Assembly: GCF_008297975.1 (NCBI RefSeq)
Contig: NZ_VLNY01000001.1
Span: 62,001 to 126,000, forward strand
Direction: 5' to 3'
DNA: 64,000 bases
Source: Antrihabitans cavernicola
GTDB taxonomy: Bacteria; Actinomycetota; Actinomycetes; Mycobacteriales; Mycobacteriaceae
Shown here: in pieces, positions 55,651 through 63,764 of the stretch
Layout: every line of letters starts with the position of its first letter
How positions within the stretch are numbered: position 1 is the first letter of the stretch
Position numbers and translations under genes: made by a program
The notes under the pieces: generated by a model
Seen by the model: the letters and a program-made list of their open reading frames with translations, nothing else
What the model was told of the DNA's origin: nothing
Databases searched by the model: none

Positions 55651-56658
55651 ATGACCACTCGTGACCGCCTGCTCGCCCTCACCGTCGTGCTGCTGTGGGG
55701 CGTCAACTTCCTGGCACTGCGGGCGGGACTGGACCGGTTCCCGCCGTTCTTCTTCGCAGCCCTGCGATTTCTGCTGATCGCGATCCCGGTGGTCGTGTTC
55801 GTGCCGCGGCCGAACGTGCCGGTGCGGTGGCTGCTCCTCTACGGCGTCGGCTTCGGCATTGCACAGTTCGCCTTCCTCTTCATGGCGATGCAGACGGGCA
55901 TGCCGACGGGGTTGGCGTCGCTGGTGTTGCAGTCGTCGGCGCCGTTCACCGTGGTGCTCGGCGCGGTGCTGCTCGGCGAGGGCGTGACCCGTCGGCAGTT
56001 GGCGGGCCTGGCTGTGGCCGTGCTCGGCATGGTGGCAATCGGGTGGGACCGGGCTCAGCACGCGACACTGCTGCCGGTCGTGCTGACGCTGCTGGCAGGC
56101 CTGGGCTGGGCGTTCGGCAACCTGGGTTCCCGGCTGGCGAAGCCGCCGAATGCGCTGCACCTGACGCTGTGGATGACGGTGGTGCCGCCGATCCCGTTCC
56201 TGGTGATCTCGGCCACCGTCGAAGGTCCGACGGCGGGCTGGTCGGCGCTGGCCGACTCCTTCAACATGGACGGCCTGCCCGCACTGGTCGGCCTCACATA
56301 TGTGGTGCTGTTGGGCACCATCGCGGGTTCGGGCATCTGGACTGCCCTGATGAGCCGCTATCCAGCGGGAATGGTGGCACCGTTCTCGCTGCTGGTGCCG
56401 GTCGTGGGGATCGCGGTGTCCTGGCTGGTCCTGGGTGAGCAGCCGAGCGTGCTGTCGATCGTCGGCGGCGTGATCGTCATCCTCGGCGCGACTGCGGCGT
56501 CGCCGCCCGTGGCGCCGAACGTGGAGCGCTGTGCCAAACTCGGCGCATGCTCGACGACGACACCAAGCGCATTTCCCCACGCGGACGACTCGCTCTCCGA
56601 GCCGCCTCTGCCGCCTCCTGGGCTTCGCAGAAGGCGGGTCGCGGTAAGGGTTCGATGA
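55651..56658 (+). CDS. EamA-family (DMT superfamily) transporter
   Basis: 335 residues with ten hydrophobic helices in two EamA repeats: LLALTVVLLWGVNFLALRAGLD, MQTGMPTGLASLVLQSSAPFTVVLGAVLLGE in the first, and YVVLLGTIAGSGIWTALMSRYPAGMVAPFSLLVPVVGIAVSWLVLGE in the second. Probably an exporter of amino acids or related metabolites. The last 40 residues (after GGVIVILGATAAS) are Pro/Arg-rich and lie in a 112-base overlap with murT in another frame, so the natural stop may have been lost. Confidence 0.87.
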   Translation: MTTRDRLLALTVVLLWGVNFLALRAGLDRFPPFFFAALRFLLIAIPVVVFVPRPNVPVRWLLLYGVGFGIAQFAFLFMAMQTGMPTGLASLVLQSSAPFTVVLGAVLLGEGVTRRQLAGLAVAVLGMVAIGWDRAQHATLLPVVLTLLAGLGWAFGNLGSRLAKPPNALHLTLWMTVVPPIPFLVISATVEGPTAGWSALADSFNMDGLPALVGLTYVVLLGTIAGSGIWTALMSRYPAGMVAPFSLLVPVVGIAVSWLVLGEQPSVLSIVGGVIVILGATAASPPVAPNVERCAKLGACSTTTPSAFPHADDSLSEPPLPPPGLRRRRVAVRVR

Positions 56659-57809
56659 TCGGTGGCCTGATTGCGCTCAAGATCGACAAATCGATCATGG
56701 CGCAGTTGGGCCGCAACCGGCGCACGGTGGTGGTGACCGGCACCAACGGCAAGTCGACGACAACGCGGATGACGGCGGCGGCGCTCGCCACCATCGACGA
56801 CGTCGCCACTCAGGCCGACGGCGCCAACATGGATGCGGGCATCGTCGCCGCACTCACCGCCAACCAGACGGCACCGCTCGCCGCACTCGAGGTCGACGAG
56901 CTGCACGTTCCGCACGTGTGCGACGCGGTGAACCCGAACGTCGTGGTCCTGCTGAACCTCAGCCGCGACCAGCTCGACCGCGTCGGCGAGATCAACATGA
57001 TCGAACGGCGGCTTCGCGAAGGCCTGACCCGGCATCCCGCGACGATCGTGATCGCCAACTGCGACGACGTACTGATGACGTCCGCCGCCTACGACGCTCC
57101 CCATGTCGTCTGGGTCGCCGCGGGTAGCGGCTGGGCCAACGACGCGACGAGTTGTCCGCGCACCGGTGAGCCCATCGAGTTCGGTCCCGACGGGCATTGG
57201 CGCAGTACGGGTTCCGACTTTGCGCGACCAACCCCCGACTGGTGGATCGACGACGAACACCTGTACGGCCCGGACGGGTTGAAACTGCCGATGACGCTGA
57301 CGTTGCCCGGAAAGGCCAACCGCGGCAACGCCGCTCAGGCTGTCGCCGCCGCGGTGACGATGGGGGCCGATCCCGCTGCCGCCGTCGCGGCCGCATCCGC
57401 CGTCAGCGAGGTTGCAGGCCGCTACAGCACCGTGCAGGTCGGCGCGCATTCGGTGCGAATGTTGTTGGCCAAGAACCCCGCTGGATGGCAGGAAGCACTG
57501 TCGATGATCGACCCCACCGTCGACGGGCTGGTCATCGCCGTCAACGGTCAGGTGCCCGACGGCGAAGACCTGTCGTGGTTGTGGGACGTGCGGTTCGAGC
57601 ACTTCGAAGGCGTGCAGGTGGTGGCCGCGGGCGAGCGTGGCACCGACCTCGCCGTGCGCCTCACTTACGCGAGTGTGGAGCATTCCCTCGTTCCGGATCC
57701 GTTGGCGGCCATCGCATCCTGTCCGCCGGGACGCGTCGAGGTGCTGGCGAACTACACGGCGTTCCGCGACCTGAACACCGCCATGGCGAAGGAGGCACGC
57801 AGTGCTTGA
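56547..57809 (+). CDS. murT: Lipid II isoglutaminyl synthase, MurT subunit
   Basis: 420 residues. The N-terminus RLALRAASAASWASQKAGRGKGSMIGGLIALKID and Mur-ligase P-loop VVTGTNGKSTTTRM identify MurT; a C-terminal DUF1727 domain (VDGLVIAVNGQVPDGEDLSWLWDV) follows. With GatD it amidates D-Glu of lipid II. The Cys4 zinc-ribbon insertion known from S. aureus MurT is degenerate: C203-P-R-T206-G and STGSDF replace the Cys pairs. ATP-dependent, cytoplasmic. Ends eight bases into gatD. Confidence 0.93.
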   Translation: MLDDDTKRISPRGRLALRAASAASWASQKAGRGKGSMIGGLIALKIDKSIMAQLGRNRRTVVVTGTNGKSTTTRMTAAALATIDDVATQADGANMDAGIVAALTANQTAPLAALEVDELHVPHVCDAVNPNVVVLLNLSRDQLDRVGEINMIERRLREGLTRHPATIVIANCDDVLMTSAAYDAPHVVWVAAGSGWANDATSCPRTGEPIEFGPDGHWRSTGSDFARPTPDWWIDDEHLYGPDGLKLPMTLTLPGKANRGNAAQAVAAAVTMGADPAAAVAAASAVSEVAGRYSTVQVGAHSVRMLLAKNPAGWQEALSMIDPTVDGLVIAVNGQVPDGEDLSWLWDVRFEHFEGVQVVAAGERGTDLAVRLTYASVEHSLVPDPLAAIASCPPGRVEVLANYTAFRDLNTAMAKEARSA

Positions 57810-58536
57810 ATCGAGACGGCCTGAATCGACTGTTCGCATCGGCCTCGTCCTGCCCGACGTGATGGGCACCTACGGCGACGGCGGCAACGCGCTGATTCTC
57901 CGGCAGCGGCTGCGGTTGCGCGGCTACGACGCGGAGATCGTCGAGATCACCCTCGCAGACCCGGTCCCCAACTCGCTCGACCTCTACACCCTCGGCGGCG
58001 CCGAGGACTACGCCCAGCGGCTCGCAACGCGACACCTGTTGCAATACCCAGGATTACAGCAGGCCGCCGAACGTGGTGCGCCCGTTCTCGCGATCTGCGC
58101 GGCCATCCAGGTGCTCGGCAACTGGTACGAGACGTCGAGTGGTGAGCGTGTCGACGGCGTCGGCATGCTCGACGTCACCACTGCCCCACAGGAGACCCGT
58201 TCCATCGGCGAAGTGCTCACCACACCCGCGATCGACGGGTTGACGTCAACGCTGTCCGGTTTCGAAAACCACCGTGGCGGAACGACCATCGGCGCGGACG
58301 CCAAGCCGTTCGCCCGCGTCACGCACGGTGTCGGCAACGGCGTCGGCGACGGAACCGAGGGCGCAGTGCAGGGTTCGGTGATCGGAACCTATATGCACGG
58401 ACCTGCACTGGCACGCAATCCCGAACTGGCAGACCTGCTACTGACCCGCGCGCTCGGCGTCGATTCGCTGCCGCCGCTCGACCTGGGCGAGGTGGACCAG
58501 CTGCGTCGTGAGAGGTTGGCTGCCGGTCGGCGTTGA
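57802..58536 (+). CDS. gatD: Lipid II isoglutaminyl synthase, GatD glutaminase subunit
   Basis: 244-residue class I glutamine amidotransferase from a GTG with AAGGAGG upstream. Nucleophile Cys lies in VLAICAAIQVLG and the partner His in GTYMHGPAL; YTLGGAEDYAQ and FENHRGGT are typical of the CobB/GatD branch. It supplies ammonia to MurT for amidation of peptidoglycan precursors, needed for cross-linking and lysozyme resistance. Overlaps murT by eight bases. Confidence 0.94.
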   Translation: MLESRRPESTVRIGLVLPDVMGTYGDGGNALILRQRLRLRGYDAEIVEITLADPVPNSLDLYTLGGAEDYAQRLATRHLLQYPGLQQAAERGAPVLAICAAIQVLGNWYETSSGERVDGVGMLDVTTAPQETRSIGEVLTTPAIDGLTSTLSGFENHRGGTTIGADAKPFARVTHGVGNGVGDGTEGAVQGSVIGTYMHGPALARNPELADLLLTRALGVDSLPPLDLGEVDQLRRERLAAGRR

Positions 58537-58544
58537 TCGACAGC

Positions 58545-59384
58545 TCATCGGAGCGACTGCGTTCCGATGACGGCGAGCAGCCGCAGCTTCTCGTAGCTTT
58601 CACTACCGGGCTCGGCGGTGTAGACCAACAGCGAGTGCGCGCAGTCCGGATCGATCAGCCGTTGGCAATTCAGCTCCAGCGCACCGACTTCCGGGTGGAC
58701 GAACTGTTTGACCTGACGAGGTCGTAGGCCGACTTCGTGTTTCGCCCACACCTGCCGGAACTCTTCGCTGCGATCGAGCAGCTGTTCCGAAAGTTCGGCG
58801 GCATGCGAACCCGGACCCCGCAGCGCCATGATCTCGCGCAGACCGGAAGCGAAGAGTCGGCTCAGGAACTCGTGCTCCTCCGGTGCGTAGAACCCCCGTG
58901 CCGCCGGATCGGTGAACCACCGGTAGCCGATACAGCGCGCCGAACCTTCCAGCGCCGCAGTGTTTCCGGTCAGCGCAACACCGAGTGCACTCTGCCGCAA
59001 CGTCTCCCCCAGTTCGGTGACGATCTCGGCAGGCGTATCGTCGAGACGGTCGAGAACGCGCAGCAATCCCGGGCTGATGTGTTCGCCGGTCACTCCCCGA
59101 TCGGCGGGCGTGTGCCCAGCGAGATGGAACAGGTGATCGCGTTCGGCGCGCGTCAGATGCAGTCCCTGCGCAATCGAGGCCAGCATCTGCTCCGACGGCT
59201 GCGGTCCCCGTTCGCGTTCGAGCCTCGCGTAATAGTCGGCGGACATGTGCGACAACGCCGCAACCTCCTCGCGCCGAAGACCGGACGTGCGACGGCGGGC
59301 ACCCCGCGGAAGGCCCACGTCTTCTGGTTGCAGAGCCTCCCGTCGATTACGTAAGAACAGGGCCAGGCCTGCGCGATCGATCAC
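58545..59384 (-). CDS. XRE-family regulator with MmyB-like ligand domain
   Basis: 279 residues. N-terminal [75 protein letters not shown], the standard start of this actinobacterial subgroup. The remainder is the MmyB-like PAS-type domain ([41 protein letters not shown]). Such regulators usually control the divergent SDR gene, as placed here. The ligand may be a fatty acid. Confidence 0.9.
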   Translation of the reverse strand: MIDRAGLALFLRNRREALQPEDVGLPRGARRRTSGLRREEVAALSHMSADYYARLERERGPQPSEQMLASIAQGLHLTRAERDHLFHLAGHTPADRGVTGEHISPGLLRVLDRLDDTPAEIVTELGETLRQSALGVALTGNTAALEGSARCIGYRWFTDPAARGFYAPEEHEFLSRLFASGLREIMALRGPGSHAAELSEQLLDRSEEFRQVWAKHEVGLRPRQVKQFVHPEVGALELNCQRLIDPDCAHSLLVYTAEPGSESYEKLRLLAVIGTQSLR

Positions 59385-59521
59385 GGTGGTCCTCCATGTG
59401 TGGTCTGCTACGTCATGCCTACCGCTCGGAACGGTTCGTAGCCACGGATCGCGAGGTCCTGGATGCGGACGCGGCCGCGCCGGATCATGGAGCTACCCCC
59501 AATATTTCGAGGAGCACCGCA

Positions 59522-60466
59522 ATGTCGCGCACACCGATCGACATCACCGTCCCGAATCTTGCAGGCAAACGCGCGCTGATCACCGGCGCCAGTGACGGCA
59601 TGGGCCTGACCATTGCGCAACGATTGGCCGCGGCAGGCGCCGAGGTGATCATGCCCGTTCGCAACCGACGCAAGGGCGACGACGCCGTCGCCAAGATTCG
59701 CGCGCAGGTTCCCAATGCCGATGTCTCCCTGCGCGACCTCGACCTGTCGTCCCTGCAAAGCGTTGCGGCTCTCGGGGAAACGCTCTGCACCGAGGGCGCG
59801 CCCATCCACATCCTCGTCAACAACGCCGGCGTGATGACGCCGCCGGAACGGCAGACCACGGCCGACGGTTTCGAGCTGCAATTCGGCACCAACCACCTGG
59901 GCCACTTCGCCCTCGTCGGTCACCTCCTGCCGCTCCTGCGTGCGGGCCAGGCGCGCGTCACCTCGCAGGTCAGCGTTGCTGCGCGCTCAGGTCGGATCAA
60001 CTGGGACGACGTGAACTGGGAGAACTCCTACAGCGGAAGCAAGGCCTACAGCCAATCGAAGATCGCGTTCGGACTGTTCGGCTTGGAGCTGGACCGCCGC
60101 AGCCAGGCACACGGCTGGGGCATCACCAGCAACCTGTCGCACCCCGGCATCGCCCCGACCAACCTGCTCGCGGCACGCCCCGAGATCGGCCGCAGCGGCG
60201 ACACCGTCGAGGTTCGGATCATCCGGTTGTTGTCGGCTCGCGGCATCATGCTGGGCACCGTCGCGACCGCCGGACTACCCGCGTTGATGGCTGCCACCGA
60301 TCCCCAGGCGACGCGCGGCGCGTTCTACGGCCCCAGCGGACCCGGCCATTTGGGCGGCGGGCCTGCGGAGCAGAAGCTATTTTCCCCGCTTCGAAGCACC
60401 GACGACGCCGTGCGGGTCTGGACGCTCTCCGAGCGGATGACCGAGATCGAATTCCCAGTGTCTTGA
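59522..60466 (+). CDS. Short-chain dehydrogenase/reductase (retinol dehydrogenase-like)
   Basis: 314 residues from the ATG at 59522 with GAGGAG upstream. Cofactor motif [15 protein letters not shown] with basic NRRKG after beta-2 favouring NADPH; NNAGVM; catalytic YSQSK. The extended C-terminus ([27 protein letters not shown]) is typical of RDH/WW-oxidoreductase-like SDRs. Substrate unknown. Regulated presumably by the divergent XRE protein, 137 bases away. Confidence 0.9.
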   Translation: MSRTPIDITVPNLAGKRALITGASDGMGLTIAQRLAAAGAEVIMPVRNRRKGDDAVAKIRAQVPNADVSLRDLDLSSLQSVAALGETLCTEGAPIHILVNNAGVMTPPERQTTADGFELQFGTNHLGHFALVGHLLPLLRAGQARVTSQVSVAARSGRINWDDVNWENSYSGSKAYSQSKIAFGLFGLELDRRSQAHGWGITSNLSHPGIAPTNLLAARPEIGRSGDTVEVRIIRLLSARGIMLGTVATAGLPALMAATDPQATRGAFYGPSGPGHLGGGPAEQKLFSPLRSTDDAVRVWTLSERMTEIEFPVS

Positions 60467-60498
60467 ACAAGGCCGCGTAAAGACTCCAGACAGGGGTT

Positions 60499-60528
60499 CG
60501 GCCGGGAACGCTTGCGCATTCTCGGCCG
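60499..60528 (+). terminator. Terminator-like hairpin after the SDR gene
   Basis: CGGCCGGGAA (60499-60508) pairs with TTCTCGGCCG (60519-60528), one G-U, 10-base loop, then GATCTCTGTTTC. Placed 33 bases after the stop. Confidence 0.6.
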
Positions 60529-60609
60529 GATCTCTGTTTCGCGGGGTTCTACCGTTAACCGATTTACAACCTCGTTCCGCATCTTGATCGTACGCGCGGA
60601 TGACCGGAG

Positions 60610-60625
60610 TGTGCAATAGGTCACA
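60610..60625. promoter_or_regulatory. Crp/GlxR-like site
   Basis: TGTGCAATAGGTCACA, 9/10 match to TGTGA-N6-TCACA, with outer symmetry AGTGTG/CACACT. It lies upstream of the transporter remnant and about 800 bases before the repeat-peptide operon. Confidence 0.45.
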
Positions 60626-60734
60626 CTGGTCGAATCGGCGCAACCGCCTTCTGCGTGCGCAGCACCGGCGCTGTTTCGATGCTTGCGATCGGATGCTCGG
60701 CAAGCCGGGTCGTCAGATATCGGTACAACGCCTC

Positions 60735-61296
60735 TGGATTTGGACACATACGTCCACGCTGTTCTTCGCGATGACCGCGGGAATGACACTGGTCGTCGTA
60801 CTTCAGCTTCAGCTCGGGCTGGGAACCGACGTGCGCACCGCCGGGGTTGACGCTGGTGCCGTGGTCGGTGGGCATGGCGGTGTCGTCATGGATCGCGGGC
60901 AGCTATCTGGTTCCCCGATACGGACATCGAATCATGTTCGTGGGTGCGGCTTTCGCCATCGCAGGTTTGGCGGCCGCCGCGCTCGTGTACCGAACGGCCG
61001 TGCCGACGGAGTTTCCGGTACCGCTACTCGGAGCACTGGCCGTGCTCGGCATCGGAGTCGGACTTTTCACGCCTGCGTTCTTCATGGCAGCGCTCCATTC
61101 GGTGACGCAGAAGGAAGTGGGATCGGCGGCCGGTCTGCTCAACGCGGTCCAACAGTTGGGCAGCACTTTCGGCGTCGCGGTGCTCGGCAGCCTGTATATC
61201 GCCGGGGGTGGGCTACGCGCGGCGGAGCATTGCTGCATGATCGCCATCACCCTGGTCGCCATGACGTCGCTGTTCGCTGCCGCGGTCAGGCTGTGA
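60735..61296 (+). pseudogene. MFS (DHA2-type) transporter remnant
   Basis: The C-terminal 149 residues (SVGMAVSSWIAGSYLVPRYGHRIMFVG ... AAGLLNAVQQLGSTFGVAVLGSLYI) form about five helices of a DHA2 drug exporter. Immediately upstream, in another frame, is WTHTSTLFFAMTAGMTLVVVLQLQLGLGTDVRTAG, the preceding helix. Removing one G from GGGG at 60843-60846 joins them. The first eight or so helices are absent, so the gene is a decayed fragment even if the frameshift is a sequencing error. Confidence 0.82.
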
Positions 61297-61407
61297 GCAC
61301 CAACCTGTGTTTCGTCGAATCCGATTCCGGGCACACCCAACGCAACTCGGGGCATAGTTGTCCGAGGGGGCCGCACTGGGCGACCCACGCGAGGAGAGGA
61401 ATCGACG

Positions 61408-61653
61408 ATGGCTATCAATGATGACGACATCACCACCTCGACCGGCACCGGCGGCGAAGGCACAGCCGATGGTGGATCGAATCCCTCCGGCCACGACGGC
61501 GGCGCGGACGGCACGGCCGGCGAAGGTACGGCTGACGGCGGCTCGAACCCGGACGGTCACGACGGCGGTGCCGATGGCACTGCGGGCGAAGGCACTGCAG
61601 ACGGCGGTTCCAACCCGTCCGGCCATGACGGCGGCGCCGACGGCACTGCCTGA
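61408..61653 (+). CDS. Gly/Asp/His repeat peptide (BatC-like), possible modified-peptide precursor
   Basis: 81 residues with GAGGAGAGG upstream. A 14-residue leader-like head (MAINDDDITTSTGT) is followed by three near-identical 22-residue repeats: GEGTADGG then SNPSGHDGG then ADGTA, differing only by Ser/Asp at one place. Very acidic, about 40% Gly, one His per repeat, no Cys and no hydrophobic segment, so probably unfolded. It is the first of three co-directional genes with a cupin-4 oxygenase and a sucrase/ferredoxin-like protein. The regular His-Asp core looks like a substrate for enzymatic modification; this is inference. Confidence 0.7.
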   Translation: MAINDDDITTSTGTGGEGTADGGSNPSGHDGGADGTAGEGTADGGSNPDGHDGGADGTAGEGTADGGSNPSGHDGGADGTA

Positions 61654-61662
61654 TCTTCGGCA

Positions 61663-62865
61663 TTGATCAGCCGCTGCGTAGCGGTCGATCCAGCCGAGTT
61701 CGCACGCGAACATTGGGGGCGCGCTCCCCTGCTCAGCCGGTCAGCCGATCTGCCGCGCGACTTTCAGGACCTGCTTTCTCCTGACGCGGTGGACGAGCTG
61801 ATCGCCGAGCGGGGAGTGCGTACTCCGTTCATCCGACTTGCGCGCAACGGTTCGGTTCTCGACCGCGAATGTTTCGCAGGCTCAGCCGGTTTCGGCGCCG
61901 AGATGCCGGATCAGGTCGATTCCGCGAAGGTGCTCGCCGAGTTCGCCGCGGGTGCGACCATCGTTCTCCAAGGTCTGCACCGGCTCTGGCCGCCGATCAT
62001 CGATTTCGTGCGCACGATGGTCGACGACCTCGGTCATCCCGCTCAGACCAACGCCTACATCACGCCTGCGAGCAATCGCGGGTTCGATCCGCACTACGAC
62101 GTGCACGATGTCTTCGTGCTCCAGGTGAGTGGCGAAAAGCACTGGGCTGTCCATGCTCCCGTGCACCGCGATCCGTTGCCGAACCAACCATGGACCGATC
62201 ACCGGGACGCGATCGGCGCCCTCGCCCACGACCGGCCGGTGATCGATGCCGTGCTGGCCCCAGGCGACGCCCTCTATCTGCCGCGCGGGTGGATTCATTC
62301 GGCAATGGCACTCGGCGACACCTCGATTCACCTCACCGTGGGCGTCGCACCGTTCACGCGCTACGACATCGCGCACCGCGTGCTGACCAGCCTGGCCGAC
62401 GACGCGGACCTTCGGGCGTCGCTGCCGATGAATCTCGACCTCACCGACCACGACGCGGTGGGATCCGAGGTGCGTAAAACCGTCGAGCGAATTCTCGACA
62501 CCTTGAAGATCGCCGCACCGGAAGACGCTGTCGCACAGTCGATCAGTGATCGGTTCGGTGAGCTGACGCGACCCGCTGCCGTTCGCCCGCTGCAGACACT
62601 GGCCACTATCTCGAACCTGACCGCTGCAACACCGGTGCAATGGCGACACGGGCTGATCGGGTCGGTTCGGCGTCGCACAGGCACGGTGGAGCTGTCGCTG
62701 CCTGGTCGAACCATCACGTTTCCCGACGTCTGCGCCGACGCTCTCGACGCCATCCGCGCGGGCCGACCCGCGACCGCAGGCACGCTCCCCGGACTGACCG
62801 AGGAAGATGGACTGGTGGTGGTACGTAGATTGCTCCGTGAGGCCGTCGTCGTGGCACCCGCGTGA
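61663..62865 (+). CDS. JmjC/cupin-4 family 2-oxoglutarate oxygenase (ROX-like)
   Basis: 400 residues from a TTG nine bases after the repeat-peptide stop. N-terminus CVAVDPAEFAREHWGRAPLL is typical of the family. Fe(II) ligands: HxD in NRGFDPHYDVHDVFVLQVSGEKHWAVH and the distal His in GDALYLPRGWIHSAMALG; SIHLTVGV follows. ROX enzymes such as YcfD, MINA53 and NO66 hydroxylate Arg or His in ribosomal proteins. Here the neighbour supplies a His-containing repeat peptide, a plausible substrate. A winged-helix-like C-terminal part (TEEDGLVVVRRLL) is present. Confidence 0.88.
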   Translation: MISRCVAVDPAEFAREHWGRAPLLSRSADLPRDFQDLLSPDAVDELIAERGVRTPFIRLARNGSVLDRECFAGSAGFGAEMPDQVDSAKVLAEFAAGATIVLQGLHRLWPPIIDFVRTMVDDLGHPAQTNAYITPASNRGFDPHYDVHDVFVLQVSGEKHWAVHAPVHRDPLPNQPWTDHRDAIGALAHDRPVIDAVLAPGDALYLPRGWIHSAMALGDTSIHLTVGVAPFTRYDIAHRVLTSLADDADLRASLPMNLDLTDHDAVGSEVRKTVERILDTLKIAAPEDAVAQSISDRFGELTRPAAVRPLQTLATISNLTAATPVQWRHGLIGSVRRRTGTVELSLPGRTITFPDVCADALDAIRAGRPATAGTLPGLTEEDGLVVVRRLLREAVVVAPA

Positions 62866-63764
62866 GCGCACCCGACTGGGAGCCCTGCAGCAACGTTGCG
62901 CTGCACAGGGGTGATCCCATGGAAGGCACCGGATCTCGCGGGCTGCGCTGGTTGCTCGTCGAACTGTCTGGGCCGTGGGGTCACTCCGCCTTCCTGGAAT
63001 CGCCGTTGGCGATCGACGCACACATCGGACGCGCGCTGGTTCGCCGTGCCGAAGGTGCGGGCATGCGGATCGTTGCGATCAGACGGTCCGGGCGCCGCCT
63101 TGCCGAACACCGATACCGTTGGGCGATAGCCGATTCCACCCCCGGTAGCGAGTCGGTGCATTGGGGCGAAGTCGACACCGCCGAAGAACTACTGGGCATT
63201 CCGCTGGACGGATCGACCGGGATCGCATCGGCCGATCCGCTGGTCGCAGTGTGTGCGCACGGCAAGCACGACCAGTGCTGTGCCGTCCGGGGTCGCGCCG
63301 TCGCCGCCACCATTGCCGAGCGCTATCCGGAGTGGACGTGGGAGTGCTCGCATCTGGGTGGCGACCGGTTTGCGGCGACCATGCTGCTGCTGCCGCACGG
63401 ATTGTATTACGGCAGAGTCGATTCCGCGGAACCCGCCGAGCTGGTCCGGCTCTATGCCGACGGCAGACTCGACGAACGCTACTTCCGCGGCCGCAGTTCG
63501 CTCCCCAACACGGTGCAAGCGGCTCAGCATCACGCTCGACTGCTGACAGGCGAGGATCGCATCGACGCGCTCGCGCCGCTGTCGATCGTCGAATCGCCGC
63601 CAGAAACGACGATCGTCCTCGACGGCGCGGATGGTCCCATCGAAGTGCGATTGGCCGAAGAGCTGTCGGCCCCTATCCTCACCACCTGTGCTGCGCGAGT
63701 CGCAGGTCAGGTCAGGCAGTGGCGACTGCTCTCGATCACTCCCGCGCGCTCAGGTAGCGACTGA
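62862..63764 (+). CDS. Sucrase/ferredoxin-like (Suc_Fer-like) thioredoxin-fold Fe-S protein
   Basis: 300 residues from a GTG overlapping the oxygenase stop. Family features: CSNVALHRGDPMEGTGSRGLRWLLVELSGPWG at the N-terminus, then CAHGKHDQCCAVRGRAVA and WECSHLGGDRFAATMLLLPHGLYYGRV. The Cys of CAHGKHDQCC and WECSHLGG are those proposed to hold a 2Fe-2S cluster. It may act as reductant or sulfur/iron partner for the oxygenase. Ends 29 bases inside the convergent MerR gene. Confidence 0.87.
   Translation: MSAPDWEPCSNVALHRGDPMEGTGSRGLRWLLVELSGPWGHSAFLESPLAIDAHIGRALVRRAEGAGMRIVAIRRSGRRLAEHRYRWAIADSTPGSESVHWGEVDTAEELLGIPLDGSTGIASADPLVAVCAHGKHDQCCAVRGRAVAATIAERYPEWTWECSHLGGDRFAATMLLLPHGLYYGRVDSAEPAELVRLYADGRLDERYFRGRSSLPNTVQAAQHHARLLTGEDRIDALAPLSIVESPPETTIVLDGADGPIEVRLAEELSAPILTTCAARVAGQVRQWRLLSITPARSGSD

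Noticed and set aside
61450-61650. Tandem DNA repeats as a non-coding satellite
   Set aside because: The 66-base unit keeps one reading frame with start, stop and a good ribosome-binding site, and third-position differences dominate, so it is coding.
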